Shown here: piece after piece, positions 56,263 through 64,000 of the stretch
How positions within the stretch are numbered: the first letter of the stretch is position 1
How the letters are laid out: each line of letters starts with the position of its first letter
From: Gillisia mitskevichiae
Lineage (GTDB): Bacteria; Bacteroidota; Bacteroidia; Flavobacteriales; Flavobacteriaceae
NCBI RefSeq assembly: GCF_003634585.1
Contig: NZ_RBLG01000003.1
Location: 248,001 to 312,000, forward strand
Length of the DNA: 64,000 nucleotides
Direction: 5' to 3'
The notes under the pieces: model-generated
What the model saw: only the letters and a program-made list of their open reading frames with translations
Databases searched by the model: none
Told to the model about the DNA's origin: nothing
Position numbers and translations under genes: made by a program

Positions 56263-57769
56263 TAATATTTATTTTTCGTTGTGTTTGAACTCTTAGGGTT
56301 AAGAACCCCGCTAAGATCATTGAGAAACCTCCTATTAACAAGGCGTAAATAGGTTCATTCCCAAAAAATTCTTTTACTAAAAATCCTAAAATTGTGGCAG
56401 CCACAATTTGAGGAATCACTATAAAGAAGTTAAAAACTCCCATATAGTATCCCATTTTATTAGATGGTAGAGACCCAGATAACATAGCGTAAGGGATAGA
56501 TAGGATACTCGCCCAAGCGATCCCTACTCCAACCATAGCCAACAATAATCCCACTTTATCTGAAAGGAAATAAATAGATATTAATCCTAAACCTCCCGCA
56601 CATAGTGCTAATAAATGGGTGAATTTATTACTTGTTCTTCTAGCCAATACTGGTAGTAGAAAGGCAACTGCAGCCGCCACTCCATTGTAAACGGTAAACA
56701 TTACTGTTACCCAATCTGCAGAATCATTATAAAGCTCGGAAGTGGTGTCTGATGTTCCAAACACATGGCCAGTTACCGCTTGAGTTGTATAGATCCACAT
56801 AGAAAATAATGCGAACCATGAGAAGAATTGCACCCATGCCAGTTGTTTCATAGCTTTTGGCATGTTAAGCATATCTGTTATTATAATGGTAAATCCATTA
56901 CGCACTTGATTCTTTCTTAATTGAGAAACTATTATAAATAGAACTCCTGCAAATAAAAGACCTATAAACAGAATGTATAACTCCTTAGTTAGATCTTTAT
57001 AAAAAATCACACCAGAAAATAATAAACCAATAATGGCCATTATTATCCCTGAAGTGAATTGTGTTTTAATGTTTTTTTGCTTGTCTATAACTTCATCATT
57101 TATAGACGAAATTGCTTTATCGGCTTTATCAAAAGCAGCTAATTCTGCAGGGGAATATTCTTTAGATTTAAAAACAGTCCAAAGAACTGCCAATAAAAAC
57201 ACCACACCCCCAACATAAAACGACCATTTCACAGAATCTGGAATTATACCCTCGGGCGCAGTATTGCTTACCCCAAACCAATTGGTAAACATATAGGGTA
57301 ATAAAGAACCAACAACGGCACCAATTCCAATAAAGAAACTTTGCATGGAAAAACCGAGTGTTCGCTGCCTTTCTGGAAGATTATCACCTACAAAGGCTCT
57401 AAATGGTTCCATAGAAATGTTAATTGAAGCATCCATGATCCATAAAGTTCCCGCTGCAACCCAAAGTGTTGGGGAGTTAGGCATGATAAATAAAGCCAAA
57501 GACGAAAGAATTGCTCCAATTAAGAAATAAGGACGTCTTCTTCCTAATTTAGTCCAGGTTCTATCACTAAAGTATCCGACTATGGGTTGAACTATAAGTC
57601 CTGTTACAGGAGCAGCTATCCAAAGAATTGGAATATCCTCTACTTGTGCTCCAAGAGTTTCAAAGATTCTCGAGGTGTTAGCATTTTGTAAAGCAAATCC
57701 AAATTGAATACCTAGGAATCCGAAACTCATGTTCCAAATCTCCCAAAAACTTAGGTTGCGTTTTTGCAT
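56249..57769 (-). CDS. MFS/GPH-type sugar transporter (probable maltose permease)
   Basis: A 506-residue inner-membrane transporter with twelve hydrophobic helices. The start (NLSFWEIWNMSFGFLGIQFGFALQNANTSRI) and GYFSDRTWTKLGRRRPYFL, the MFS loop 2-3 motif, match the GPH/sucrose-maltose permease group. A long cytoplasmic loop (about 205-235) splits the halves. It carries maltose or short maltodextrins across the inner membrane to the phosphorylase. It is the first gene of the minus-strand operon. Confidence 0.9.
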   Translation of the reverse strand: MQKRNLSFWEIWNMSFGFLGIQFGFALQNANTSRIFETLGAQVEDIPILWIAAPVTGLIVQPIVGYFSDRTWTKLGRRRPYFLIGAILSSLALFIMPNSPTLWVAAGTLWIMDASINISMEPFRAFVGDNLPERQRTLGFSMQSFFIGIGAVVGSLLPYMFTNWFGVSNTAPEGIIPDSVKWSFYVGGVVFLLAVLWTVFKSKEYSPAELAAFDKADKAISSINDEVIDKQKNIKTQFTSGIIMAIIGLLFSGVIFYKDLTKELYILFIGLLFAGVLFIIVSQLRKNQVRNGFTIIITDMLNMPKAMKQLAWVQFFSWFALFSMWIYTTQAVTGHVFGTSDTTSELYNDSADWVTVMFTVYNGVAAAVAFLLPVLARRTSNKFTHLLALCAGGLGLISIYFLSDKVGLLLAMVGVGIAWASILSIPYAMLSGSLPSNKMGYYMGVFNFFIVIPQIVAATILGFLVKEFFGNEPIYALLIGGFSMILAGFLTLRVQTQRKINISEQN

Positions 57770-57813
57770 ATCGTAAGATTAAATTTCTACTACGACAAGC
57801 ACTATGACTCGTC

Positions 57814-57823
57814 AAAACGTATT
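57814..57823. promoter_or_regulatory. Weak LacI-type operator candidate before the permease operon
   Basis: AAAACGTATT differs by one base from the AAAACGTTTT core found at 59019-59028. It lies 45 bases before the permease start codon, where an operator for the minus-strand operon would be expected. Confidence 0.4.
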
Positions 57824-57903
57824 AACAGGAAGTGAAAATATCAGTTTTGACTAAAATTATAAGGTGGTAAAGATATATAAAATTTTAAATGCTCAAAGAG
57901 AAA

Positions 57904-58926
57904 TTAGCGTTTTGTAGAATTACGCTCTACCAATCCAGTTTCTATTATTATAGTTTCAAAAGGCTCATCTTCTGCATCTTCATTCTCTAATTTCTTAATA
58001 AGCAAGCGTGCGGCCTGTGCCCCCATTTCCTCTCCATGCTGATTCACCGTGGTGAGACTAGGAATGAATCTTTTAGAAAGCTCCCCATCTGTAAATCCTA
58101 TTACCTGCACATCATCTGGCACTTTTAAACCTTGTTCTTGAAATGCCTTTATTGCATAAATAGCAAAATGTTCATTTACTGCAAATACAGCATCCATTTT
58201 CTTATCTTTTAGAAATGATTGAATTTCCATTTCACTTTTATCGAAATCTTCAACTTTCAAAATTAGATCTTCATCTGCGGGAATATTATTCTCTTTTAAA
58301 GCTTCTCTATAACCCTGAGTCCTTAATTTTCCAACACTTACATAATCTATAGTAGTTATAAGACCTATTTTTTTACATTTTTTATCTATAAGATGTTGAA
58401 TTGCTTTTTTAGCGCCCAAGAAGTCATCTATAATTATTTTATCGCAATTAATTTCATCTATCACCCTATCAAACATTACCAATGGCATTCCTTGCTCTAT
58501 GACTTCGGTAAGATGGTGATAATCCTTTTTTTGTTGAGTTTCTTTTGCAACAGATAAGATGAAACCATCTATGCTTCCATTGGCCAAGATCTCCATATTT
58601 ATTACCTCTTTATCAAAAGAATTATTGGAGGTGCATATAATTACGTGATAGCCTTTTTCATTAGCTGCTTGCTCTATACCACTTATCACAGTAGTAAAAA
58701 AGTGATGAACGATCTCAGGGATTATAACCCCTATTGTCTTCGTCTTTCTGTTTTTAAGACTTAAAGCAATTATGTTAGGCTTATAATTGTACAGTTTAGC
58801 AAATGCTTTAATCTTTTGGCGAGTATCTTCACTAATCTCTGCACTATCTCTTAATGCTTTAGAAACGGTAGAAACAGAAACGTCTAATTCTTTTGCAATC
58901 AATTTAAGTGTTAATCTCTTTTTCAT
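57904..58926 (-). CDS. LacI-family transcriptional regulator of the starch locus
   Basis: A 340-residue repressor. The N-terminal helix-turn-helix is TLKLIAKELDVSVSTVSKALRDSAEIS with the hinge helix NYKPNIIALSLKNRKTKTIGVIIPE. The periplasmic-binding-protein-like sensor follows (HHFFTTVISGIEQAANEKGY onward). It is flanked by the permease operon and divergent from susC. In some Bacteroidota a LacI protein of this kind controls maltose genes in place of the membrane regulator SusR. Its likely operator is in the susC-lacI gap, which also suggests autoregulation. Confidence 0.94.
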   Translation of the reverse strand: MKKRLTLKLIAKELDVSVSTVSKALRDSAEISEDTRQKIKAFAKLYNYKPNIIALSLKNRKTKTIGVIIPEIVHHFFTTVISGIEQAANEKGYHVIICTSNNSFDKEVINMEILANGSIDGFILSVAKETQQKKDYHHLTEVIEQGMPLVMFDRVIDEINCDKIIIDDFLGAKKAIQHLIDKKCKKIGLITTIDYVSVGKLRTQGYREALKENNIPADEDLILKVEDFDKSEMEIQSFLKDKKMDAVFAVNEHFAIYAIKAFQEQGLKVPDDVQVIGFTDGELSKRFIPSLTTVNQHGEEMGAQAARLLIKKLENEDAEDEPFETIIIETGLVERNSTKR

Positions 58927-59015
58927 AAGGCAATATCGGGGGCAAAAATTATTATTGGTGAGGTAAAATTATTACAAATTTTTTGTTAATGTGTTAATTT
59001 ACAAAAGTTTTCAAC

Positions 59016-59031
59016 ACGAAAACGTTTTCGT
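59016..59031. promoter_or_regulatory. LacI-type operator between lacI and susC
   Basis: ACGAAAACGTTTTCGT is a perfect 16-base palindrome with the central CG expected for LacI/CcpA-family operators. It lies 90 bases from the regulator start and 109 bases from the susC start, in the shared 213-base promoter region. Confidence 0.8.
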
Positions 59032-59139
59032 AAGACTAGCGCTGGATTTCTACGGAAAATTAACAATTAGTTTACATACATTTAGCCTCAGGAAGTGAAA
59101 ATACAGAGTTAAATTTTATTTAAATTAATCAAAATATTT

Positions 59140-62052
59140 ATGGAAAAATTACTGAAAAGTTCATTGTTTTTGCTGTTAATGCTACCGATGAGCTTTTTTG
59201 CCCAACAAACTGTAAGTGGTACTGTTACTGAAAGTGCTACAGGATTATCGGTGCCAGGGGTGAATATTATCGTAAAAGGAACATCTAATGGTACAACTAC
59301 CGATTTTGATGGTAATTACACCTTAACTAATGTAAGCAACGAAAACGTTTTAGTGTTTTCTTATGTAGGATTTATTCCAAAAGAAGTTGTTTACACAGGT
59401 CAGGGAACTATTAACATTCAATTAGAGGAGAGTCAAAATGCTCTAGAAGAAATTGTATTAATTGGATATGGTTCTATAAAAAAGAAAGATGCTACTGGAG
59501 CTGTAAACCAAGTATCTACAGAAGATTTTAATAAAGGTCAAATTAGTACTGCTGGAGAATTAATTACTGGTAAAATTGCAGGAGTTAGTGTTACCTCTGG
59601 TGGTGGTGCTCCTGGTGAAGGTCAAAATATTGTAATTCGAGGACAAGGATCACTATCGTTAACTAGTTCTCCATTAATAGTTGTTGATGGGGTTCCATTA
59701 AGCAATAATAATGTAGGTGGATCTAGAAATGCTCTTGATTTCATTAATCCAAATGATATTGAAAGCATGACCGTTTTAAAGGATGCATCTTCTACTGCTA
59801 TTTATGGGGCTAGAGCGGCAAACGGAGTTATCTTGATAACTACTAAAAGAGGAACTGGACAAGAATTCAAATTTAATTATTCTGGGTCTACAAGTGTTTT
59901 CAGACCTACAGATTATGTAGATGTAATGGATGCAGACCAGTTTAAATCTCTTATTAATGAGCTTGGTGATCAAGATGCTATTGCTAAATTGGGTAATTCC
60001 AAAACGAATTGGCAAGAAGAAATTTATGGAGAGGCAATAGGTTATAACCATAACTTAACGACTACCGGAAATATTGGAGGTTTCATGCCAACAAGAGCTA
60101 GTATTGGCTATACAAATCAAGATGGAATTCTTAAAAGAGATAATTTCTCTAGAACAACAGGTTCTGTAAGTTTACGTCCTTCATTTTTAGATGGACATAT
60201 AAAGGTAGAAGTGAATGGACGTGGAATGTATACAGAAAACACGTTTGCAAACAGAGATGCAATTGGAAGCTCGGTAGACTTTGATCCAACTCAGTCCATA
60301 AATGATGCTAACTCTCCATTTGGAGGTTATTTTACTTGGCTAAATTCTGAAGGAGTTCAAAACAGTTTAGCTCCAACCAATCCAGTAGCTTTAATCAACC
60401 TAAAGGATGATACCGCAGAAGTAAGAAGATTAATTGGAAATGCAAAAGTAGATTACAAATTCCATTTCTTTCCAGATCTAACCGCAACAGCAAATGTGGG
60501 GTATGATAAAACAAATAGTCATGGAAGAACTATCGTATCAGACCAAATGCCTTCATCGGCTTTAGACTGGAATGGTTCTTATTCAAATTATGTTAACAAT
60601 GCAACTAATAAATTGTTTGATGCTTACCTTACCTATAATAAAGATATAGATAAGCATTCCATTTCTGCTGTAGCAGGGTATTCCTATCAGAGCTTTGAAA
60701 ATGACAATTATAGCTTTGATAGTGAAGCTCAAGAGGATGGTAATGATTTCGAATTTATAGATAAATGGAAAAGCACGCTACTTTCTTATTTTGGAAGAGC
60801 TAATTATAATTTTGATGACAGATATTTATTAACTGCAACTCTTAGAGCAGATGCTTCTTCAAAATTAAATCCAGACGATCGTTGGGGTTATTTTCCTTCT
60901 TTCGCTGTAGCATGGAATATTATTAATGAAGATTTCTTTAATTCAAACACAATAGACCAGTTAAAATTAAGATTTGGTTATGGTGAAATTGGAAACGTTA
61001 ATGGTTTAGGAGATTATAATTTCTTAACTAGATATACGGGAAGTAGATCTAATGCTAACTACCAGTTTGGATCTGGGTATTACCAAACCTTCCGTCCAGA
61101 AGCTTATAATGAGAATCTAAAATGGGAAATTGGTAAAACTTTAAATGCAGGTATAGACTACTCTCTTTTTAATAGTAGAGTTTCAGGTTCTGTTAATGCT
61201 TATCTAAAGAAAACTGAAGACCTTATTAGTTACGTAACTATAGATCCATTTACCAATTTCTCTAACGGAATTGATAAAAATATTGGTGATATGGAGAATA
61301 GAGGAATCGAGTTTGAAATTAACGTAGCTCCTATTAAAACTGAAAACTTAAAATGGAACATTGGTTATAATATTTCTTATAATGAAAATGAAATAACAAA
61401 TCTTCCAGATCAAGTTGAAGTTGGTGGAATTAATGGTGGAACTGGAAATAACGTTCAATTGCACAAAGAAGGTTATGCACCGTTTAGCTACTGGGTTTAC
61501 AAACAAGTATATAATGAAGCTGGTAGACCAATTGAAGGTGCCTATGTAGATAGAAATGGGGATAACCAGATAAATGATGATGATAAGTACTTATACAAAG
61601 ATCCAAATGCAGATATTATCATGGGATTAAATACCAATGTTAATTATAAGAATTGGGATCTAGCAATAGTTTCTAGAGCAAATTTAGGTAACTACGCTTA
61701 TAATAACATGGCATCTAGTAAAGCACATGAAAATAGAGCAACTGCTAATAACATCCTAACTAACTTACATACAGATTATTTTAATGCAGGTTTCCAAACA
61801 ATTACGGAAACTAATCTTCAAAGTGACTACTACGTTCAGGATGCATCATTCTTTAAGTTAGACAATATTACTTTAGGACACACTTTTGCAAATATCTCTG
61901 AAGACTCAAATCTTAGAGTATATGGATCTGTACAAAATGTACTGACCATTACAGACTACGAAGGTCTTGACCCTGAAATAGGTGGAGGTATTGATAATAG
62001 TTTCTACCCTAGACCTAGAACTTTTACTGTTGGTGTAAATCTGAACTTCTAA
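59140..62052 (+). CDS. susC: SusC/RagA-family TonB-dependent outer-membrane transporter
   Basis: A 970-residue outer-membrane glucan importer. It has a signal peptide (to about residue 21, SFFAQQ), a carboxypeptidase-regulatory-like domain (about 23-105, VSGTVTESATGLSVPGVNIIVKG), and the SusC signature LEEIVLIGYGSIKKKDATGAV. The plug domain (about 115-225, VVDGVPLSNNN, DPSDIE-like NPNDIESMTVLKDASSTAIYGARAANGVI) and the beta-barrel follow, ending FTVGVNLNF with the terminal Phe needed for barrel insertion. It pairs with SusD, 10 bases downstream. An operator-like site lies inside its coding region at 59342. Confidence 0.96.
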   Translation: MEKLLKSSLFLLLMLPMSFFAQQTVSGTVTESATGLSVPGVNIIVKGTSNGTTTDFDGNYTLTNVSNENVLVFSYVGFIPKEVVYTGQGTINIQLEESQNALEEIVLIGYGSIKKKDATGAVNQVSTEDFNKGQISTAGELITGKIAGVSVTSGGGAPGEGQNIVIRGQGSLSLTSSPLIVVDGVPLSNNNVGGSRNALDFINPNDIESMTVLKDASSTAIYGARAANGVILITTKRGTGQEFKFNYSGSTSVFRPTDYVDVMDADQFKSLINELGDQDAIAKLGNSKTNWQEEIYGEAIGYNHNLTTTGNIGGFMPTRASIGYTNQDGILKRDNFSRTTGSVSLRPSFLDGHIKVEVNGRGMYTENTFANRDAIGSSVDFDPTQSINDANSPFGGYFTWLNSEGVQNSLAPTNPVALINLKDDTAEVRRLIGNAKVDYKFHFFPDLTATANVGYDKTNSHGRTIVSDQMPSSALDWNGSYSNYVNNATNKLFDAYLTYNKDIDKHSISAVAGYSYQSFENDNYSFDSEAQEDGNDFEFIDKWKSTLLSYFGRANYNFDDRYLLTATLRADASSKLNPDDRWGYFPSFAVAWNIINEDFFNSNTIDQLKLRFGYGEIGNVNGLGDYNFLTRYTGSRSNANYQFGSGYYQTFRPEAYNENLKWEIGKTLNAGIDYSLFNSRVSGSVNAYLKKTEDLISYVTIDPFTNFSNGIDKNIGDMENRGIEFEINVAPIKTENLKWNIGYNISYNENEITNLPDQVEVGGINGGTGNNVQLHKEGYAPFSYWVYKQVYNEAGRPIEGAYVDRNGDNQINDDDKYLYKDPNADIIMGLNTNVNYKNWDLAIVSRANLGNYAYNNMASSKAHENRATANNILTNLHTDYFNAGFQTITETNLQSDYYVQDASFFKLDNITLGHTFANISEDSNLRVYGSVQNVLTITDYEGLDPEIGGGIDNSFYPRPRTFTVGVNLNF
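59340..59353. promoter_or_regulatory. Possible intragenic operator inside susC
   Basis: CGAAAACGTTTTAG contains the AAAACGTTTT core and differs from the perfect palindrome at one pair. It lies about 320 bases downstream of the main operator, in codons for Asn-Glu-Asn-Val-Leu. Its location recalls the O2 site inside lacZ, but chance from codon use cannot be excluded. Confidence 0.3.
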
Positions 62053-62062
62053 TAATAGAAAT

Positions 62063-63688
62063 ATGAAAATGAATTATATAAAAAAATTAATATTAGTCGT
62101 TCCGACACTTTTAATAGTGTCGTGCCATGCCGACTTAGATCAAGCCCCTATAGATCCAGATAGTTTTACTGAAGCTGATGTGTTTGTGAATGCAGATGAA
62201 GCTAAAGGAGCTCTAGCTAAACTATACGCTAGTTTAGCACTTACAGGACAAGAAGGTCCTGCTGGCCAACCAGATATTTCTGGAATAGATGAGGGTACAT
62301 CCCAGTATTCAAGAATGTTATTTAGTTTAAACGAACTTACTACAGATAATGCTGTTGTAGGTTGGGGTGATCCAGGGCTTCCAAACCTTCACGCAATGAG
62401 TTGGGGCGCAAATAATGATTTTACTACAGCAATGTACTATCGTCTTGCTCAAGAAGTTTCTTTTTGTAACTCCTTTATCTCGAATGCAGAATCATTAAAT
62501 GATAATGATGAAGTTAAAGCTTACATCGCTGAAGCTAGATTTTTAAGAGCTTTTGCTTATTATAACTTAGTAGACTTATACGCGAATGTGCCTTTAGTAG
62601 ATAAAGTATCTACAGATCTACCAGAGCAATCTACCCGTAAAGAAGTTTTTAACTATGTAGAGTCTGAGCTTCTTGAAATTCAAGATCTATTAAAAGAAAG
62701 TGGCTCGAATGAATACGGGCGTGTAGATAAAGTAGCTGCATGGGCACTTTTATCTAAACTATATCTTAACGCAGAAGTTTATATTGGAGAGCAACGTAAT
62801 ACAGAAGCTGTTACCTTCGCGTCTAAAGCAATTAATTCCAGTTATGCTATAAATACAACAGATGCAAATGGAAATGGTTCTGCATATGATGAGTTGTTCC
62901 TTGCAGATAATAATTCGAACGGAGCTCAAAAAGAATTCATTTTTGCTTTAAATTTTGACGGAAATCAATCTAGAACCTACGGTGGTACTACATTCCTTAT
63001 TCATGCATCTATTGGGGGGTCTATGATACCTGCTAATTCTGGTGTAAATGGTGGCTGGGAAGGTCTAAGAACTACGGAAGCTTTGGTTAATAAATTTGAC
63101 TATTCTGTAACTTCTAAAGACGATGATGGAAACCCAATCACTTGGTCCGATGCGAGAGCTATGTTCCATACAGATGGGCAAAGTTTAGAGATCAATAAAA
63201 TTGCTAACACTTTTACAGATGGTTACGCAGTAAAAAAATTCTCCAATTTAAAGTCTGATGGAGAACAAGGTGTGGATGCAAGTGGAGAGTTCGTAGACAC
63301 TGACCTTCCGTTAATACGTTTAGGTGAAATTTATCTTACTTATGCAGAAGCTGTATTAAGAGGTGGTTCTGGTGGAGATCTACAAACTGCTGTAGGTTAT
63401 ATTAATGAACTAAGAGAAAGAGCGTTTGGAGATAATACTGGAAATATTAACAGCGGCGATCTTACATTAGATTTTATTATAGATGAACGAGCAAGAGAAC
63501 TATACTGGGAAGGTCAAAGAAGAACAGATCTAATTCGTTTTAACGATTTTACAACTGGTAATTACCTGTGGCCTTTTAAAGGTGGTTCTAAATCTGGAAC
63601 TGCAGTAGAATCATTTAGACAATTGTTCCCACTACCAAGCAACATAATTTTAATTAATACTAATCTTCAGCAAAATCCTGGCTACTAA
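62063..63688 (+). CDS. susD: SusD/RagB-family surface glycan-binding lipoprotein
   Basis: A 541-residue lipoprotein that forms the lid of the SusC transporter and binds glucan at the cell surface. The lipobox is TLLIVSC with lipid Cys21, followed by HADLDQAPIDPDSF. TPR-like helices (AYIAEARFLRAFAYYNLVDLYANVPL is a classic SusD segment) and the end block LIRFNDF, FPLPSNIILINTNLQQNPGY confirm the family. It follows susC by 10 bases and precedes susE by 16. Confidence 0.95.
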   Translation: MKMNYIKKLILVVPTLLIVSCHADLDQAPIDPDSFTEADVFVNADEAKGALAKLYASLALTGQEGPAGQPDISGIDEGTSQYSRMLFSLNELTTDNAVVGWGDPGLPNLHAMSWGANNDFTTAMYYRLAQEVSFCNSFISNAESLNDNDEVKAYIAEARFLRAFAYYNLVDLYANVPLVDKVSTDLPEQSTRKEVFNYVESELLEIQDLLKESGSNEYGRVDKVAAWALLSKLYLNAEVYIGEQRNTEAVTFASKAINSSYAINTTDANGNGSAYDELFLADNNSNGAQKEFIFALNFDGNQSRTYGGTTFLIHASIGGSMIPANSGVNGGWEGLRTTEALVNKFDYSVTSKDDDGNPITWSDARAMFHTDGQSLEINKIANTFTDGYAVKKFSNLKSDGEQGVDASGEFVDTDLPLIRLGEIYLTYAEAVLRGGSGGDLQTAVGYINELRERAFGDNTGNINSGDLTLDFIIDERARELYWEGQRRTDLIRFNDFTTGNYLWPFKGGSKSGTAVESFRQLFPLPSNIILINTNLQQNPGY

Positions 63689-63704
63689 TAAAATAACATA
63701 TACA

Positions 63705-64000
63705 ATGAAAAAAATAACAAACATATTCATAGCGTTTATCGCAATCCTTAGCTTAAATGCTTGTTCAGAAGATGACGATTTTACCTTCACTGCTAAACCA
63801 GATACAGAAGGTATTTCGTTCACAAATTCAACCTCAGAGGTATATACACTTAGAGCATCGAATGCAGATAATTTAGCTGAAAGATTTGTATGGAATGAAG
63901 TTGATTTTGATGTTCAAACACCTGTAAATTACGAGCTTCAAGGTTCTGCTACAGAATCTTTTGAAAGTTATTCAGTTTTAGGAGATGTAACTGTTACAAA
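63705..64000 (+). CDS. susE: SusE-like surface lipoprotein, N-terminal part
   Basis: A partial gene running off the window (98 codons seen). The signal ends in LSLNAC with lipid Cys20, followed by SEDDD, an acidic stretch like the lipoprotein export signal of Flavobacterium that directs proteins to the outside of the cell. The next region, FTAKPDTEGISFTNSTSEVYTL, resembles the first beta-domain of SusE-type starch-binding proteins. Position directly after susD supports this; other SusE/SusF-like or hypothetical binding proteins remain possible. Confidence 0.75.
   Translation, partial: MKKITNIFIAFIAILSLNACSEDDDFTFTAKPDTEGISFTNSTSEVYTLRASNADNLAERFVWNEVDFDVQTPVNYELQGSATESFESYSVLGDVTVT

Noticed and set aside
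57826-59103. The 15-base word CAGGAAGTGAAAATA occurs at 57826-57840 and 59089-59103, near the permease and susC starts
   Set aside because: It has the same strand orientation although the two genes are divergent, and one or two exact 15-base repeats are expected by chance in 64 kb of AT-rich DNA.

Overview
The window is a chromosomal segment of a marine-type member of the Flavobacteriaceae (Bacteroidota), in the broad neighbourhood of Gramella, Zunongwangia, Gillisia or Salegentibacter. The evidence is low GC, A-rich leaders instead of clear Shine-Dalgarno sites, Bacteroidota promoters (TTG, 20 nt, TAnnTTTG), SusC/SusD proteins, a probable N-succinylornithine type of arginine pathway, and the TTTCGACT...CGCTCA intergenic repeats common in this family. 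No tRNA, rRNA, CRISPR array, phage or intact insertion sequence was seen.

Layout. Bases 1-10900 hold housekeeping genes: the start of dnaK, a single-chain L-serine dehydratase, two CPBP membrane proteins (one in a cassette-like island), a secreted NTF2-like protein, panB, an RluA-type pseudouridine synthase, a YpfJ-type zinc peptidase, an EamA exporter, an aldehyde dehydrogenase and a large helical protein of unknown role. Bases 11000-32000 are an amino-acid block. leuACDB runs on the plus strand. On the minus strand lie the arginine operon (GNAT, argG, argC, proC, argD, carbamoyltransferase, argB, argE-like, argH) and the branched-chain operon ilvD-ilvB-ilvN-ilvC-ilvA, many of whose genes overlap by 1 or 4 bases. 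Together these make leucine, isoleucine, valine, arginine and proline.

Bases 32200-37000 hold a GNAT-nitrilase fusion, a small two-component system, a seven-helix membrane protein with a frameshifted partial copy beside it, and a 124-residue orphan. Bases 37764-42484 are a minus-strand operon for 5-oxoproline use (DUF2891 lipoprotein, Nramp-like permease, pxpA, pxpB, pxpC). Then come comM, a BadF-type sugar kinase, gapA and pfkA.

Bases 47200-64000 are an alpha-glucan (starch/maltodextrin) utilisation locus. SusC, SusD and a partial SusE (plus strand) capture and import glucan. GH13 and GH31 enzymes cut it, an MFS permease takes up maltose, and GH65 maltose phosphorylase with beta-phosphoglucomutase feeds glycolysis. 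A LacI-family regulator sits between the two arms. Its likely operator, ACGAAAACGTTTTCGT, lies in the divergent promoter region, and related sites precede the MFS operon and pfkA-gapA.

The most unusual part is 37113-37725: three tandem, diverged copies of a small-RNA gene on the plus strand, opposite to all nearby genes. Each has its own promoter with the same 20-nt spacing, a GGGG/CCCC inverted repeat touching the -33 box, a hairpin whose stems change but whose UUAGGURGGGCU loop is kept, and a U-tract terminator. A second structured non-coding element with GC-rich cores lies at 24929-25115.
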